Assembly: GCA_032821775.1 (NCBI GenBank)
Contig: JAVLRN010000007.1
Span: forward strand, 3,100,001-3,164,000
Direction of reading: 5' to 3'
Origin: Sanguinoderma infundibulare
Lineage: Eukaryota; Basidiomycota; Agaricomycetes; Polyporales; Polyporaceae
DNA: 64,000 nucleotides
Position 1 is the stretch's first letter; the number at the start of each line of letters is the position of its first letter. Position numbers and translations under genes: made by a program. Positions 10,955 to 22,459 of this stretch are shown here, piece after piece. Below the pieces are notes generated by a model. It did not search any database. It saw only the letters and a list, made by a program, of their open reading frames with translations, and was not told where the DNA came from.

Positions 10955-11675
10955 GTGTCCGACCTAGGCTGTGTCGCGGTTGCAACATCCTCTTCAAACG
11001 GTCTCACCACTGTCCTCTTGTCCGGTAATCCAGAAGGTCATCGATCCGGCAGCCGGTGTGGTAGACACCTCTTATTTTCATTCGCAGACTAACGAATAGG
11101 TGAAAGTGATTCAGCCGGCGCGGCCCGCGAGATGCGACGAGACTTGAAGCCAAACCTTCCAGTTCTCTCCTCGCCCACGTCATCTCGTAGGTCACTCCAT
11201 GTCTGCATTGATCGCGGTCAAGGCATGTACCTTACATATCGGAGGAGGCGCTGCTGCTAACTTGTCTGGTTCCTCGAACACCGCGCTCGACATGAGAGAT
11301 TCTCAGAATCCCACTCAAGAGGGGCACACACGGTCACTGCGTCATCTTCAGGGGAGAGTAATAGCCTACCCCCTGTTACAGTTTGTCATGTAGGATGCAT
11401 AGATGTTTCGAAGCAACGGTCAGAAGTTTCTCCTGAATATTAATCTTAATCAGTGTAGGTGCAGATTGCGCCTTCGCCACACACAAAAGAGCCATGATCG
11501 AGAACTTCGCTCTCGCCTCCGACTCGCATGCATGTTGCATTTGGCGGTCGTACCGCGCTATACTTACAATAATTGCGTTGGATTTTCGCCTTCTTAGGCG
11601 CTTATCAGCACGGGGAAGTGGTCTGCGCACACTTGCATGCGTTGCTTGGAGACAGCTCCAGTATTTGACTACCAA
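10955..11675. other. Divergent intergenic region
   Basis: 720 bp between two divergently transcribed genes, so it should hold both promoters. I see no clear TATA element and no RNA gene. Confidence 0.5.
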
Positions 11676-13728
11676 ATGTCCAACAGACTGAATGTCCTGC
11701 TCATAGGAGCGGGAGAAATCAACTTTGGTAGGTTGACTTGACACAATTGGACGCTGCAAGTGGTCATAACTCGAAGACTCTGTGCTGATCTGCTCATGAT
11801 CGGGTTGTACGATACAGGTTCAGTAGAAGGCCCCTGGAATCACGTACGTGCAAACAATGTCTCTTTCCATGTTGATTGTGCGGTCTCAGTACGGCGCTTT
11901 CCTCGTTGACTGCTTGAGATACCCGCAGTCCTCCCGTCTCGAGAAGTAAGTATGCATTTTGCGGGGTCCCGTCTTGAATACGCGTACGGCAGACAACTGA
12001 ACATCCGCCACACCCACACAGGATCCTCTCTTCTCGACTGCGTATCGTTGCTCTCGTGGACCTCGACCAGTCGCGTGCCTCTGCTGCGCTCGATTCAAAG
12101 CTCCAATCCGCCGTCTCCCACGCGTGGAAGGATTGCGGCCTGTTCACGACCGTGTTCGAGGCTGCCGCCTCGCTTTCGTCCGAAAGCATTCCTCAGTGAG
12201 TCCTCGTTCTTCTCCATCGCGCCACGTTTTCTGGGTGAAGCTGGACAACAGTATCGCTATCGTCGGAGCTCCTCCGTTCGCCCGAGGCACCGATATCAGC
12301 GGGCGGGATCTCGAGCTGCAGCTCGTCAAGGCTTTCCCCGATTGCGCGCTCTTTGTCGAGAAACCTGTCAGCAGCGGCCCCGAAGATGCATGCTGGCGGG
12401 TTGCAAAGACACTCGAGACAAGCAGGACGCTCGTCGGCATCGGCTACGTGCTCCGCTACCTGAAGGGTGAGTCCTCCTTCGCAGTGGGGGGGGGGGCTTC
12501 GAAATCGTAACTTGGCTTATAACTAAATCTCGCTCCGGGGAGCAGCCGTGCAGATGATCAAGTACCTACACACCCTTCCGTCAGTCGCGAATGCAACGGA
12601 ACGCACACTCATACGCTATGACAGACAAATCATTTCCGACAGCGGCTTGGTCGTAATGGGCACCAACGCCCGATACGTCATGGCTTAGTGAGTACAGAGA
12701 GCTTGTCTCTCCATTCCATGCCGACTGACCCGCGGTAATAACACAGTGAATGGGCGAGGAAGCCGGTGAGCATGCCACCCGCGCCGGACGGTGCTAAGTC
12801 ACCGCGCGGCGCGGAAGAAGACACACCGCTGACCACATGACAGGCTTGGTGGGACAAGACGCGTTCTGGAGGCCGTAAGCAAGTTCGCCGCCCCCGGATC
12901 CGTCGGAAGGGCACTGATTGAATTATACCTTCGCCACGCCAGCCATCGTCGAGCAAGCGACGCACTTCTGTTGAGCTCAAGCGGGGTCACGCCGCCTGCG
13001 TCCCTCCTGTGTCCACAGGCGTTCCAGACTGACCGCATCTTTCGCCCAGGTGACCTCTCACGCTACTTCGGCGGAGACGTCCGCCTTCCGTCCGTCGTCG
13101 CGCACACCGTGCAGCACGACGAGCCTCCCGGCCGCTTGTGCGCACAACGCTTCGAGGAGGAACCGATCCCGGCTGAGAACCGATTGCCGCGGCTGACGAG
13201 CGCGACTTGGAAGTACGAGAGCGGGGCCGTTGGAACGTTGACCCACGTCATCGCATTGCATGGTAGGCGATCAAAAACGATAGGTGTACGGAAACCCACC
13301 CAAGAATACCTTCACAGGGACGACGTATGATACCGAGCTGGAGGTCTACGCGGATGGATACCAATTCAAGCTCGTAGACGCATACTCCACCCCCAAATTA
13401 TACATCAGGCGACCCGGTGCGTCCGAGGTTGAGTTTCATACGTTCACGGACGTGAGTCCATCCCCCTCCTCCCGTGTTCGTGGTCCGTTGATCCACCCGA
13501 CCTCAGGACGACCCTTTCCGCACAGAGCTCGCGACGTTCATAGACGTAGTCGAAGGTCGACGCCAGAGCGAAGATATCCTGAGCTCGTATGAAGACGGTA
13601 TCAAGACTTATGAGCTGGTGCGGAACTCTACGCACATCCTGAGTTCCTGGAGGCTGGATAGGCTGACCACTCGATAGACCTGGGCGATAAGGCGGGCGAG
13701 CGAGCGAGCCGCCGAGGACTACTTTTAA
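11676..13728 (+). CDS. Gfo/Idh/MocA-family NAD(P)-dependent oxidoreductase, 14 exons
   Basis: Likely a cytosolic sugar- or polyol-type dehydrogenase. Exons: 11676-11727, 11818-11843, 11929-11945, 12022-12195, 12252-12466, 12546-12561, 12625-12687, 12747-12765, 12844-12874, 12943-12969, 13050-13262, 13318-13451, 13507-13617, 13678-13728. Splicing at every junction keeps frame. The N-terminal Rossmann loop reads NVLLIGAGEINFG. The family's EKPV motif follows CALFV. The catalytic segment AWWDKTRSGGPIVEQATHFC continues as DLSRYFGGD, with the His expected to lie near the active site. The C-terminal domain has TSATWKYESGAVG and ELEVYADGYQFKLV. Five exons are only 16-27 nt, so naive gene prediction will miss them. 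The protein seems complete; the substrate cannot be told. Confidence 0.87.
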
Positions 13729-15825
13729 CCCCAAGCAGCGAAGAAGTGAGGTGTCGTGTTTTGAGCGGAGAACCACCCTCGAGGCTAAAGCTGGATCGGT
13801 TCAGATGTGGCACCCGATGGCAAAGACGACCCTCGGTGCTCTGCCGTACCGATCGGGTGATCGTCAACAATCCCGAGAGCGCTGTTTACGAGACATTCGT
13901 AATACTTTGCACAAGCGGTCTAATGACAGGCCTTGGTACAGAAGGGCCATTGGTGGGGTCGCGCGGCCACAGCGATCATGAGCTGATCGTGAGGAACGCT
14001 GGAGCGCACACTCGCCTCGCGCGCTCCGACGAGGCAAGCTGGGACTGATCACAAGTCACGATCGTCATTCAGTCAACTGTGCGCGGTCCAGGCACGAAAC
14101 TCAGCCTCCAGTGACCAGGTCACCGGCCAGACTGGACGGCATGCCCGCGACGGAGACACACAGACGCATGCTTAACGCACGAGAATCGACCCGAAAGAAG
14201 CAGGTGCGAAAGTTTGGAGTGTATGCCACGAAGCGATAGGGAAGTCGGACGGTCAGTCGCTTAGTGCAGGTCGCGTGGTGGTTCCTGAGCGTTCGCCTCG
14301 TGGATGGGTTTCTCTGCCCAGAAACGTGCAGATGGAAGGCGTCCTTGCGGAAGGGAATCCGACACAGAAGTCGGTCAAGGACACTTCGAGAAGCATCGGA
14401 CCTGGTACGAATGCACTTCGCTCGGGGAAAGCATCCGATAATGAGCTAACCTGAGCCAACACGGTCATCACCCGGCACGCGTGTGCATCTGGAGCCAGGC
14501 GGGAGGGAGAACGATCGGCCACACTTACGAGAGGTTCTGACGCTGCTGCGCGCAAGAGGTTGGAATAGCGTTCCGGGCCAATACCATGTGCCGGTTAGGA
14601 TGATTCGGTGGCCACTCGGCGTGTTAGGATTACATACACGCGTGCCCGTCAGCTGAGTCCCGGGTCCAAAGACCGGTTCACAAAACATCTGCCTGCTTCC
14701 GGTGCAGATTCGCGCTTCAACGTACAGTTTGATACGATACTTGAGCTTGAGATGCGAAGTGGCCCCGGTAGTTCCTTCATAGACGCTTCTTCAAAAATTT
14801 TCACAGCGAAGGCTCACGTCACCGTTGAAACCGGCCGTCTTCTCTGCCACAGGCTGGTGACGTTGTGATCATGCGCAGCACAAGGGGAGCCGCTTCTGGA
14901 AGAACCGAAGGTGCGAATGAGCACGAATTTGCCTCCATGAAGGCAATTACACATGAAAAGGCCCGCCAACCTGGACGTAGGGTGCCGTAATGTTCACCCG
15001 CGATCCGCCGCGGACGTGGCACCGGCGAGCGCGTGCAGAGGGATCCAAGCATCGATTGAAGCGGTAATTCCCATCCTGTTTCCAACCGAAAGCTGTAGCA
15101 AATCTGCAGCATAAGAGCAAAGTTCTCTTGCGATTATAAGAACGACACTCCTACGTGTGGCGTGATATCTGGACGTGAGGATAGCGATATGCTGAGTACA
15201 TCCACGGCTTCAGCTCCGCGACCGCCACGATGCTTGCAAATTGCAATGATGCTGGCCTCGAGGTGGTCTGCAGACCCCGCTATCAATGAATCTTGTGGTA
15301 CCATCATGAAACTCTGTTGACAGCAAAGCGTAGCTGTCGTCGTCGTGAGCGCTGCGGTGGAATATGTCGGAAAGGAAGTTAAAGATAGGGTAATCTGCTG
15401 CGCCAAGCGCCACAACCGCCTATCGAAAAGTGTGTGTACGAATTAGGAAACCATCCAAGAATGTCGATCGTGGGAAACGCCCTCCATGCCACCCCGCTCA
15501 CACCAACTGCTCCCGTTAGCGAACTCCATGAGGGCTTACGAGAAGAGGACGAGCCGTCAGCGGTGTCTACCAAACCTGCCGTACGCCGACGCGTCTGGCT
15601 CCTCGCATATCGTCACAATGGACACCAGCAGTGCAGGCACGAGGCGGAAGATGCCACCAAGAAGGGACCATAACGTTATCCACACACCGATCCTTGATTG
15701 CGTATCGTAACAAGAACTCTACGGCATACGCGTGCAATTGAAATGGACGTGCTAAGCCTAATTCGAATCAAGAAGGTGGCGACCGTTCCGATGCATATCC
15801 CCATGCCGTAACTTTCGAGACAACC
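13729..15825. other. 2.1-kb gene-poor interval
   Basis: Between convergent genes. Frames of 60-100 codons occur on both strands without domain features, membrane segments or splice continuity. I see no transposon termini or tandem repeats. Confidence 0.5.
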
Positions 15826-17410
15826 CTACTCTACGACCTTACCTAACGGGGTCTTGGCCATGACGCTCAGCACCTCGTACAAGACCTGCATGCCGGCATC
15901 AATGACCCATCATGACGGTAGAACGCAGTCAACTTACGTCGGCCGCGGCCATGGTAGTCAGCTCGGCGTTGGTGTCGTACGCCGGGGCGACCTCGACGAT
16001 ATCGGCGGAGACGATGTGCAGGCCGTCCAGGCCCCTCAAAATCGTCCGCAGCTCACGTGTAGACCAGCCGCCTGTCTCCGGCGTGCCAGTCGCAGGCGCG
16101 AAAGCAGGGTCAATGGAGTCGATCTAGAAGGCAAAGCGCCAAGGTCAGTCTCCGCGTGTGCGTGCAGCACAAGACGCCATGGGACGCACGTCGATCGAGA
16201 GGTACACCGGCTTGTCGCCCACGGTCTCCCGTATTTTCTTAATGATGCCGTCGGTTCCTGTGCGGAGCCCGAAGCTCAGTGAGAATGGAAGTGTATGGCA
16301 CCCTCGACGGAATGAGGACGTACCGATGGTGTCAATCTCACGGGCCTCGATGCGCTGGAAGCCGGACTCGTCATCGTTTGCGTAGTCAGCTGGACCGGAG
16401 AGTGTGGTGCGAATGGCGCCATGCTGTAAACGATACGATCAACTAGGATCACCAGCCTTCAAGTTCGTAGACAGCCGGAAGAGAAGGACGGCGTGCCAAG
16501 GATGAAAGTAAAGGACACTTGCAATTGACGAGCCGTTCTTGATCAGGCCCTCTTGGCTGGCCCAGTAGAAGTACGTGCCGTGATTGATAGCGGCCTGATC
16601 GGACGGAGCTCCTCCGAAAACCTGCGGCTTCCAGGTGTCGAGGTGACTATCGAAGTGGATGACAGAGATCTGGCCATAGGCACTATAGATAGACCGGAGC
16701 AGCGGGAGGACGATGGTGTGATCTCCGCCGAGCGTGATGATGCGGGGATGGTTCTTCCCGTCGACAGAGACAGGAACAAGAGGCTTTCCGGTCAGAGAGT
16801 CGTTTCCGAGAGGCGAGAACGTCGGGCGATGGAGAAGCTCCTTGTGGCCGTCTTCGATCTGCTTGATGGCGAACTTGTTGTCGTAAGGTGTGACGGGGAT
16901 GTCGCCACAGTCGACGACCTTGAGGCCGGAGAGGAAGGGGTTGACGGCGAGCGGAACGTTGTAGCCGCCATAGAGCGTAAGACGGCGTGAACCAGCTCGG
17001 ATGCCAGCTGGCCCGAAACGGGCGCCGGGACGGTAGGAAGTGCCGGTGTCCTGAGTATACGATCAGCGAGCGCACCGAAAGTAGCACATCAAGGGACTTA
17101 CGAAAGGCGCCCCGATGAACGCGATATCAAACAGGGCCGTTCTGTCTTTGCCAAGGCACTGGACCCATGGCAACTTGGCGAACGTCGTGATACCAGAGAA
17201 GACGGAGTCAGCAGTCACTGTAGCAGATGAGAAACACTCTCGATTGGGAATCAGACCGAACGTACCGTCGTTATCCCCAGGGATATACACGGCCTGGTAG
17301 GGGAACTTGACGTAGTCGAGCGGCATCTGCATGTCGTGTGCATGGTCCTCATGGGCGTGCACGACGGCGAGCACGGAGGCGGAGAGGATGGAGAGGAAAG
17401 AGGACTTCAT
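15826..17410 (-). CDS. Secreted agmatinase/arginase-family ureohydrolase
   Basis: A binuclear manganese hydrolase of guanidino compounds (agmatinase or relative). Five or so exons give roughly 400 residues. The start at 17410 gives a clear signal peptide ([19 protein letters not shown]), followed by a His/Asp-rich stretch (HEDHAHD). Metal ligands can all be seen: GGDHTI, then HFDSHLDT (Asp-x-His-x-Asp), and later SIDVDSIDP with two Asp. [11 protein letters not shown] is the usual N-terminal signature. The last short exon ends [10 protein letters not shown] secreted ureohydrolase suggests extracellular or vacuolar use of guanidino compounds; substrate choice between agmatine and others is not decided by sequence. 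TATA-like ATTTATAAG lies about 50 bp upstream. Confidence 0.9.
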
Positions 17411-17457
17411 CGCGAGAGTACAGGCGAGCTGGACGGCGAGATTTGGTCTCTCGTGGG

Positions 17458-17466
17458 ACTTATAAA
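17458..17466 (-). promoter_or_regulatory. TATA-like element of the ureohydrolase gene
   Basis: The minus strand reads ATTTATAAG about 48 bp before the ATG at 17410, implying a very short 5' UTR. Confidence 0.55.
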
Positions 17467-17970
17467 TGCGTCCAAAGGCCTGGAATCGCATGCAAAATCT
17501 TCCGCGCCATTCGCACCGCACCTCATGACCAGATACGTGGCTATAAGATAGGAAGCGTTCTGTGAGTGGATGGCACCGAGAGAAGCACTGCCTACCTTAC
17601 GATATGGGGTCTTGAAGTGACAGCGCGGGCGCATGCGACGACATCGGATATCCCATATTGGCCTAGTGTTAACCGAGCGGAATGGATTACCAGCGGAAAT
17701 CTGTTTTCGCTATCTCTCGGCGACCCCTGGAGTCGGAGTTGGCGCTATCGGAGAAACGGGATCCGCCACTGGTGACGGGACTTGGACGGTGGGCGACAGT
17801 TTGAACCGTAACTCTGGATATGAAAATCCGCCGCATGGCTCCAGATGGCCCCTACAATACAGATGGTCAGCGTCCCAAGTGATTATCACCCGTCCAGGTG
17901 GAAGTACAAGAGGGACCGACTCACGTCGCATTGCGAGCCCCGAAGCTTCCGTCCAACCCGTTTCGCGATC
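17467..17970. other. Divergent intergenic region, ureohydrolase / MATE
   Basis: About 500 bp separate the two divergent genes. No further element is recognised. Confidence 0.45.
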
Positions 17971-20180
17971 ATGCCACACTCGAATACGGCCTGTGAGCGC
18001 CAGCCCTTGCTAACAGGGACATACCAGCAGCTGCATGGTCCGTCGACGGCGGCAAGCAGCTCGACGCCGGGCGATGACGACTCGGAGACGGTGGGGTCAG
18101 TGGCAACCAGCTCGCCTTCCTATCTGGGCCATTCGGAAGATCAAGCGCTTGGAGAGCTCTTCTCTTCCCTCCTCATCGACTCCATCCCTGGTCAGCGCAC
18201 AACTTGGACTGCTCCCTCTGTAAACGGCTTAGGACTGACATTTTATCAGTTATCCTCTCCTATGTGCTCCAAAACTCGATTCAAACCGTCTCCGTCCTCG
18301 TCGCTGGACGGCTCGGCCCGGACGAACTATCTGCCGCTGCGTTCTCGTTGATGCTGGCCATGGTACTCGGTGAGAAATCCTTGCTTCCACCACGACTACT
18401 TTTATTGACAGCCAACCCACTCAGGATGGTGCATTGCTCTCGGCGGGACTACGGCGCTGGACACGCTTGGCTCTCAAGCCTTCACGGGAGGTGATCGAGC
18501 ATCGGTCTCCATTCACTTGCAACGGTGCATTGTTCTCCTCTGGCTGCTTTTTGTTCCCGTCGCCATCCTTTGGGCCTATATCGAACCCCTGCTTCTCCTG
18601 CTTGGCCAAGAAGAACGTCTCTCCCATGACGTACAGGCCTTCCTGCGCGTCATGATCGTCGGAGCGCCAGGGTACATTGGCTTCGAGAGTCTCAAGAAGT
18701 ATCTCCAATGCCAAGGTACGTGTATCCGACACAATCAACCCCCCCGAAACGACGGCGTTTGAGCCCCCTCGTTCTATTGAGCCCGTGCCTCGTTGCCTAA
18801 CGTGATTCCGCGTGCGTAGGGATCATGCGCGCGTCGACTTACGTTCTCATCGCGGTCGCGCCCGTCAATCTGGCCCTCAACATATATCTCGTCCACCACA
18901 CTTCTCTGGGCCTTCTCGGCTCTCCCCTCGCTATCTCCATAACGTTTTGGCTCTGCTTCTTCTTTCTTGCGCTCTTCACGTACCTCTCGCCGGCACATCG
19001 GAGGAACGGCACATGGGCGGGCTTCCAGCTCAGGCTCGTGCTCGATGCCGGCAGCTGCGTGTACTTCCTCAAGCTCGCCGTCCCAGGGATCCTGATGGTG
19101 GGCACGGAATGGTAACGTCATCATTATCTGGCGTTTATCTGAATCCGTCTCACATTGTTCGCAAGGGCCGCGTTCGAGATCGTCGCGTTGGCCGCAGGAC
19201 GACTGGGCTCGCTGCCTCTCGCCGCCCAGTCTGTCATAATGACGACTGACCAAAGTAAGTCATTCTATTTCCGCAGATGCAGCGCACTCATCGATCGTCC
19301 TATCAGTCATGAATACCATTCCGTTCGGGATAGGTACGTGGATACAACACGGAGTTGGTTTGTCGCATACCCTCAACGCCAACACGATGGATAGGTGTCG
19401 CTGCTTCTACTCGTGTGGGCAATCTTATCGGTGCACGTCTGCCGAACGCTGCCAAGCGTGCGAGTCACGCGTCCGCACTGCTTAGCGTCGTCCTCGGCAC
19501 GATCGTCATGACTGTTCTAATCGCCACAAAAGACGTGAGCTTGACAGTTGTCCCAATGCATGAACATCAATCTGAGCTTGTGCGGCATCTGCTAGGTCTT
19601 TGGTTACGTCTACAGCGACGACGACGATGTCGTCGTTCTAGTGAGCAAGGTCATGCCGCTCGTCGCTTCTTTCCAGGTGCGTTCCACTTCCATGCCCTTC
19701 CATTAACTGTTACTTTATGTGCGCGGCAGGTAGCAGACGGATTGGCTGGCTCGTGTGGTGGCGTGTTGCGTGGACAAGGTACGCAAGCAGCTTGATCGAC
19801 AACGTACAATATACTTATCATGACGGTAACCAGGTCGCCAACATCTCGGGGCGTTCTTCAATCTCATCGCATACTATGTTCTGGCGCTTCCGCTCGGCAT
19901 CACAATCGCCTTCCATCCAAAGACTCATTTAGGTCTTCAGGGCCTCTGGATCGGTACGTATATGCCTCGCCTTTCTCCGACGATTGCTCCGATTGACATA
20001 TGATTTGTAGGGCAAGTTGTCGCCCTATTCATCGTCGGACTCAGTGAATACGCGGTGGTCTGGGTCGGCACGGACTGGGAGAAGGAAGTCCGGCGCGGTA
20101 TCGAGCGGAATCAGGCCGAGGCCAAAAGAAGGCAGATGCGTGAGTATCGCAGCCAAGCCATCGAGGATGCTCCGGCATGA
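17971..20180 (+). CDS. MATE-family multidrug/toxin efflux transporter
   Basis: A proton- or cation-coupled antiporter of the MatE family. It is a multi-exon gene with about ten introns. The start [15 protein letters not shown] is preceded by no other in-frame Met and gives the usual cytosolic N-terminus with Ser-rich stretch. Conserved blocks: [40 protein letters not shown], then hydrophobic segments ([19 protein letters not shown]), [43 protein letters not shown], and [15 protein letters not shown]. The C-terminus is hydrophilic ([15 protein letters not shown]). The typical 12 helices can be accounted for. The 3' portion (from about 19703) is copied twice further right, at 31379 and 35151, as gene fragments. 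Confidence 0.9.
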
Positions 20181-20532
20181 AGCGCGAAGAGGAAGAACCC
20201 GGTTCTTGACAGAAAGGTGTGCTAATATATCGTCTAGAGGAGCGTAATGTAAGACTTTGCATCGCGAACTTGGCTCTCTTCCGATCTTTTCCTCTCGATC
20301 TCTTCGCGCCTGAAGGACTTGTGTGACCGTCTCGACCTTCTCGGACGCCATGAACATGTGAGCAGCTTCGCGGGGGTAAGGTTCAAGCCTTGAGTATCAC
20401 AGTATCTCCGGACCGGTCACGCTCCACCTGGACCGCGACCCACTTCTGCGTACGTAGCTCCACCGTTCAATCTCATCCCCTTCCACACACATCTATACCC
20501 CCATCTCGCGATCGCCGCCATTCTTACGGATC
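20181..20532. other. MATE 3' flank / methyltransferase promoter
   Basis: About 350 bp. It shares blocks with 35706-36290, upstream of the glycerol dehydrogenase gene: GTGAGCAGCTTCGCGGG and GTATCTCCGGACCGGT occur in both. The end of this stretch (CTCCACCGTTCAATCTCA) also looks like the dehydrogenase 5' leader. So the methyltransferase gene seems to have been placed behind a copy of the dehydrogenase promoter. Confidence 0.6.
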
Positions 20533-21638
20533 ATGACTGTATCACTCACAAACGATACTGCGAAGCCCGGGGGGTGCGACCCCTTGTTGCAAGCGTCGTA
20601 CTCCTCGATCACCAAGGAGGAGTTGGCCTTCGTGAGCGAGCAGACGGGGATCAAGGATGCCAACGCCCTCAAGGAACACATTTTGAACGTCCGTGGGGAG
20701 GCGTTGGACGTGCACCCATACCCCTGCATCAAGCATTTCTATTTCATCAAGTAAGCGTTTACTGCACCACTTCGTAGAAAGATGTGAGTATCTGACGCTG
20801 GGTTAACAAAGGATGAAGCTCTCACCCCATATCCCCGGATACAACGCTCTACTCAAGCTCGGACGGGAGCGGGACGGAGCCATCCTCGTCGATGTCGGCT
20901 GCTGCTGTAAGTGCCTTGTGTTTGTGATGGTGTATCTTCCCGCTCTTAAGAGGTTTGCGGCAGTCGGAAACGACATCAGGAAGGCAGTCTCCGACGGCTT
21001 CCCAGTCGAGAACTGCGTCGCTACCGACATTCACCCGGGTGAGTGTGCGTCTTCAACTATTCCACTGGTAACGAAGCACTCACATCCAAGTGGCCGTCGC
21101 AGAGTTCTGGGACTTCGGCCACAAGCTCTTTGGCACGACCCAGGAGACCTTCCCAGCGCGCTTCTTCGCAGGAGACGTCTTCAACACCACCCATCTTGAA
21201 CGTGTTCCGCCGTTCACTTCCGTGCCCGCCACTCCGCGTCCGGATCTCGCGACTCTCACCTCGCTCAACCCGCTGCGGGGACACGTCTCTGCGATCCACA
21301 TCTCCGCCGTTTTCCACCTGTTCAGCGAGGAGGAGCAGGTGCAGCTCGCGCAGTCGCTTGCGGGGCTGCTCTCGCCCGAGCCAGGATCTATCATCTTCGG
21401 GCTGCAGAGCGGGAGGGCGGAGAAGGGCTTTCGGGTAGAGGCAGGGGTGCTGAACTCGCATGGGAAGCAGATGTTCTGCCACTCGCCTGAGAGTTGGAAG
21501 GAGCTGTGGGAGGGGGTGTTCCCTCGTGGCACGATTCGTGTCGACGCGAACGTGACGGAGCTGGAGAGGAAGGATCTGAAACCCGTGAATGAGGGGGCCA
21601 AATTTTGGATCTTGACATGGTGCGTTACGAGGTTGTAG
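20533..21638 (+). CDS. SAM-dependent methyltransferase, complete copy
   Basis: Four exons (20533-20750, 20812-20906, 20964-21038, 21103-21638) encode 307 residues. The SAM-binding motif I is AILVDVGCCFGNDIRKAV, split by introns 2 and 3; motif II is near CVATDIHPEFWDFG. Later blocks HVSAIHISAVFHLFSEEEQ and LLSPEPGSIIFG, then MFCHSPESWKELWEGVFPRG, are typical of a basidiomycete methyltransferase family whose ascomycete relatives sit in meroterpenoid-type clusters. It has no signal peptide. It follows the MATE gene in the same direction. A 5'-truncated copy lies at 25487. The substrate is unknown. Confidence 0.85.
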
Positions 21639-21970
21639 TAGACTCGGATGAGACCACATAGGACGCATTTTCGTTTGCTGTTCGAGCACCAAGTCAGCCT
21701 GGAGAAACTAGATGTCCCTACTGTATCGTGAGCAGCGCTGGGTTCAACAACCAGTGTAGGGCCGGTCGTTGTACGAATAGATCACATCGATTGTATGCAC
21801 TAGACCCGTGGTGGGTTAGCTACATGTGGTCGGGGTATTGAACCACATTACATCGTAGCACCAGTAAACTTGAAGTTTAATACAAATCGTCAGTCCGGTA
21901 AACTGAGCACGTCCTTTTCGTGTACGTCTGCTTCGTCCGCTGCCGTGTTACGGTCATGAGGCTGACACCA
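21639..21970. other. 3' flank of methyltransferase, duplicated at 26298-26617
   Basis: No gene. The stretch matches 26298-26617 nearly base for base (for example AGACCCGTGGTGGGTTAGCT in both) apart from small indels. The duplicated block therefore reaches past the gene. Confidence 0.75.
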
Positions 21971-22073
21971 TCATGCCTTGGGCTCCACCTCCTCGAGGGG
22001 CGGCGGGCCATCATCGTCATCGGTGTCGCCGAGCAAACCAATCTTGACACAACGACGCTCGTCGGGGACAAAT
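21971..22073 (-). pseudogene. Acidic protein tail fragment, copy 1
   Basis: The minus-strand frame reads CVKIGLLGDTDDDDGPPPLE and ends EVEPKA at the stop at 21971. A possible acceptor (CTGCAAG) precedes it. The last 14 codons match the fragment at 26618-26752, but the part upstream differs, so the two tails are joined to different bodies. DDDGPPPLE is like the acidic tail of fungal p23/Sba1 co-chaperones; that is a weak resemblance. Confidence 0.45.
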
Positions 22074-22090
22074 CTTGCAGAAACACGCGT

Positions 22091-22315
22091 CTAGGCGGCG
22101 TCGTCATCATCGTCGTACGAAACGACAGACAGTCCAGACTGGGCCCGCCGACGCTTGTGGGACAGCTCGCCGGCAGGACCCTTCTTGGACGAGCTTCCGC
22201 CCGCGGGCCCGACCAGTTGAGCATCCGCGGGTAGCGGCACCTCAGAGCGCGCTTTGCGCTTCTTCGACGAAGACGGCTCCAAAGCTTCAGTAGATTCCCT
22301 AGGAGGAGCAGTTGG
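22091..22315 (-). pseudogene. C-terminal fragment of an unknown basic, probably nuclear protein
   Basis: The frame ends at 22091 and contains SSSKKRKARSEVPLPADAQL, then SHKRRRAQSGLSVVSYDDDD. Two basic clusters look like nuclear localisation signals, followed by an acidic end. It is cut at 22315-22321 where the duplication unit begins, so the rest of the gene is missing. No family recognised. Confidence 0.4.
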
Positions 22316-22321
22316 GGGTGG

Positions 22322-22387
22322 GCGATCGAGGAGGATCAGTCCGAGGTCGCTGCGTTGGTGCAGGTGGTGAGCGGTCAGGTAGTGCAG
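22322..22387 (+). pseudogene. FHW/CRVW C-terminal scar, unit 1
   Basis: Codons AIEEDQSEVAALVQVVSGQV match the C-terminus of the protein at 6503-7162 (AIEEDTFEVAALVEAVGSQA). The scar marks the left edge of unit 1. The same scar opens units 2 and 3. Confidence 0.8.
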
Positions 22388-22459
22388 TCGTTCCAGCCTG
22401 AAAGAGCTAAATATGTAATTGGCAGTCGCGCAAGCACTAAAATCGACACCATCCAAAAA

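Noticed and set aside
13729..15825. Several 60-100 codon frames considered as small genes
   Set aside because: No shared motifs, no signal or membrane segments, no plausible splice links.
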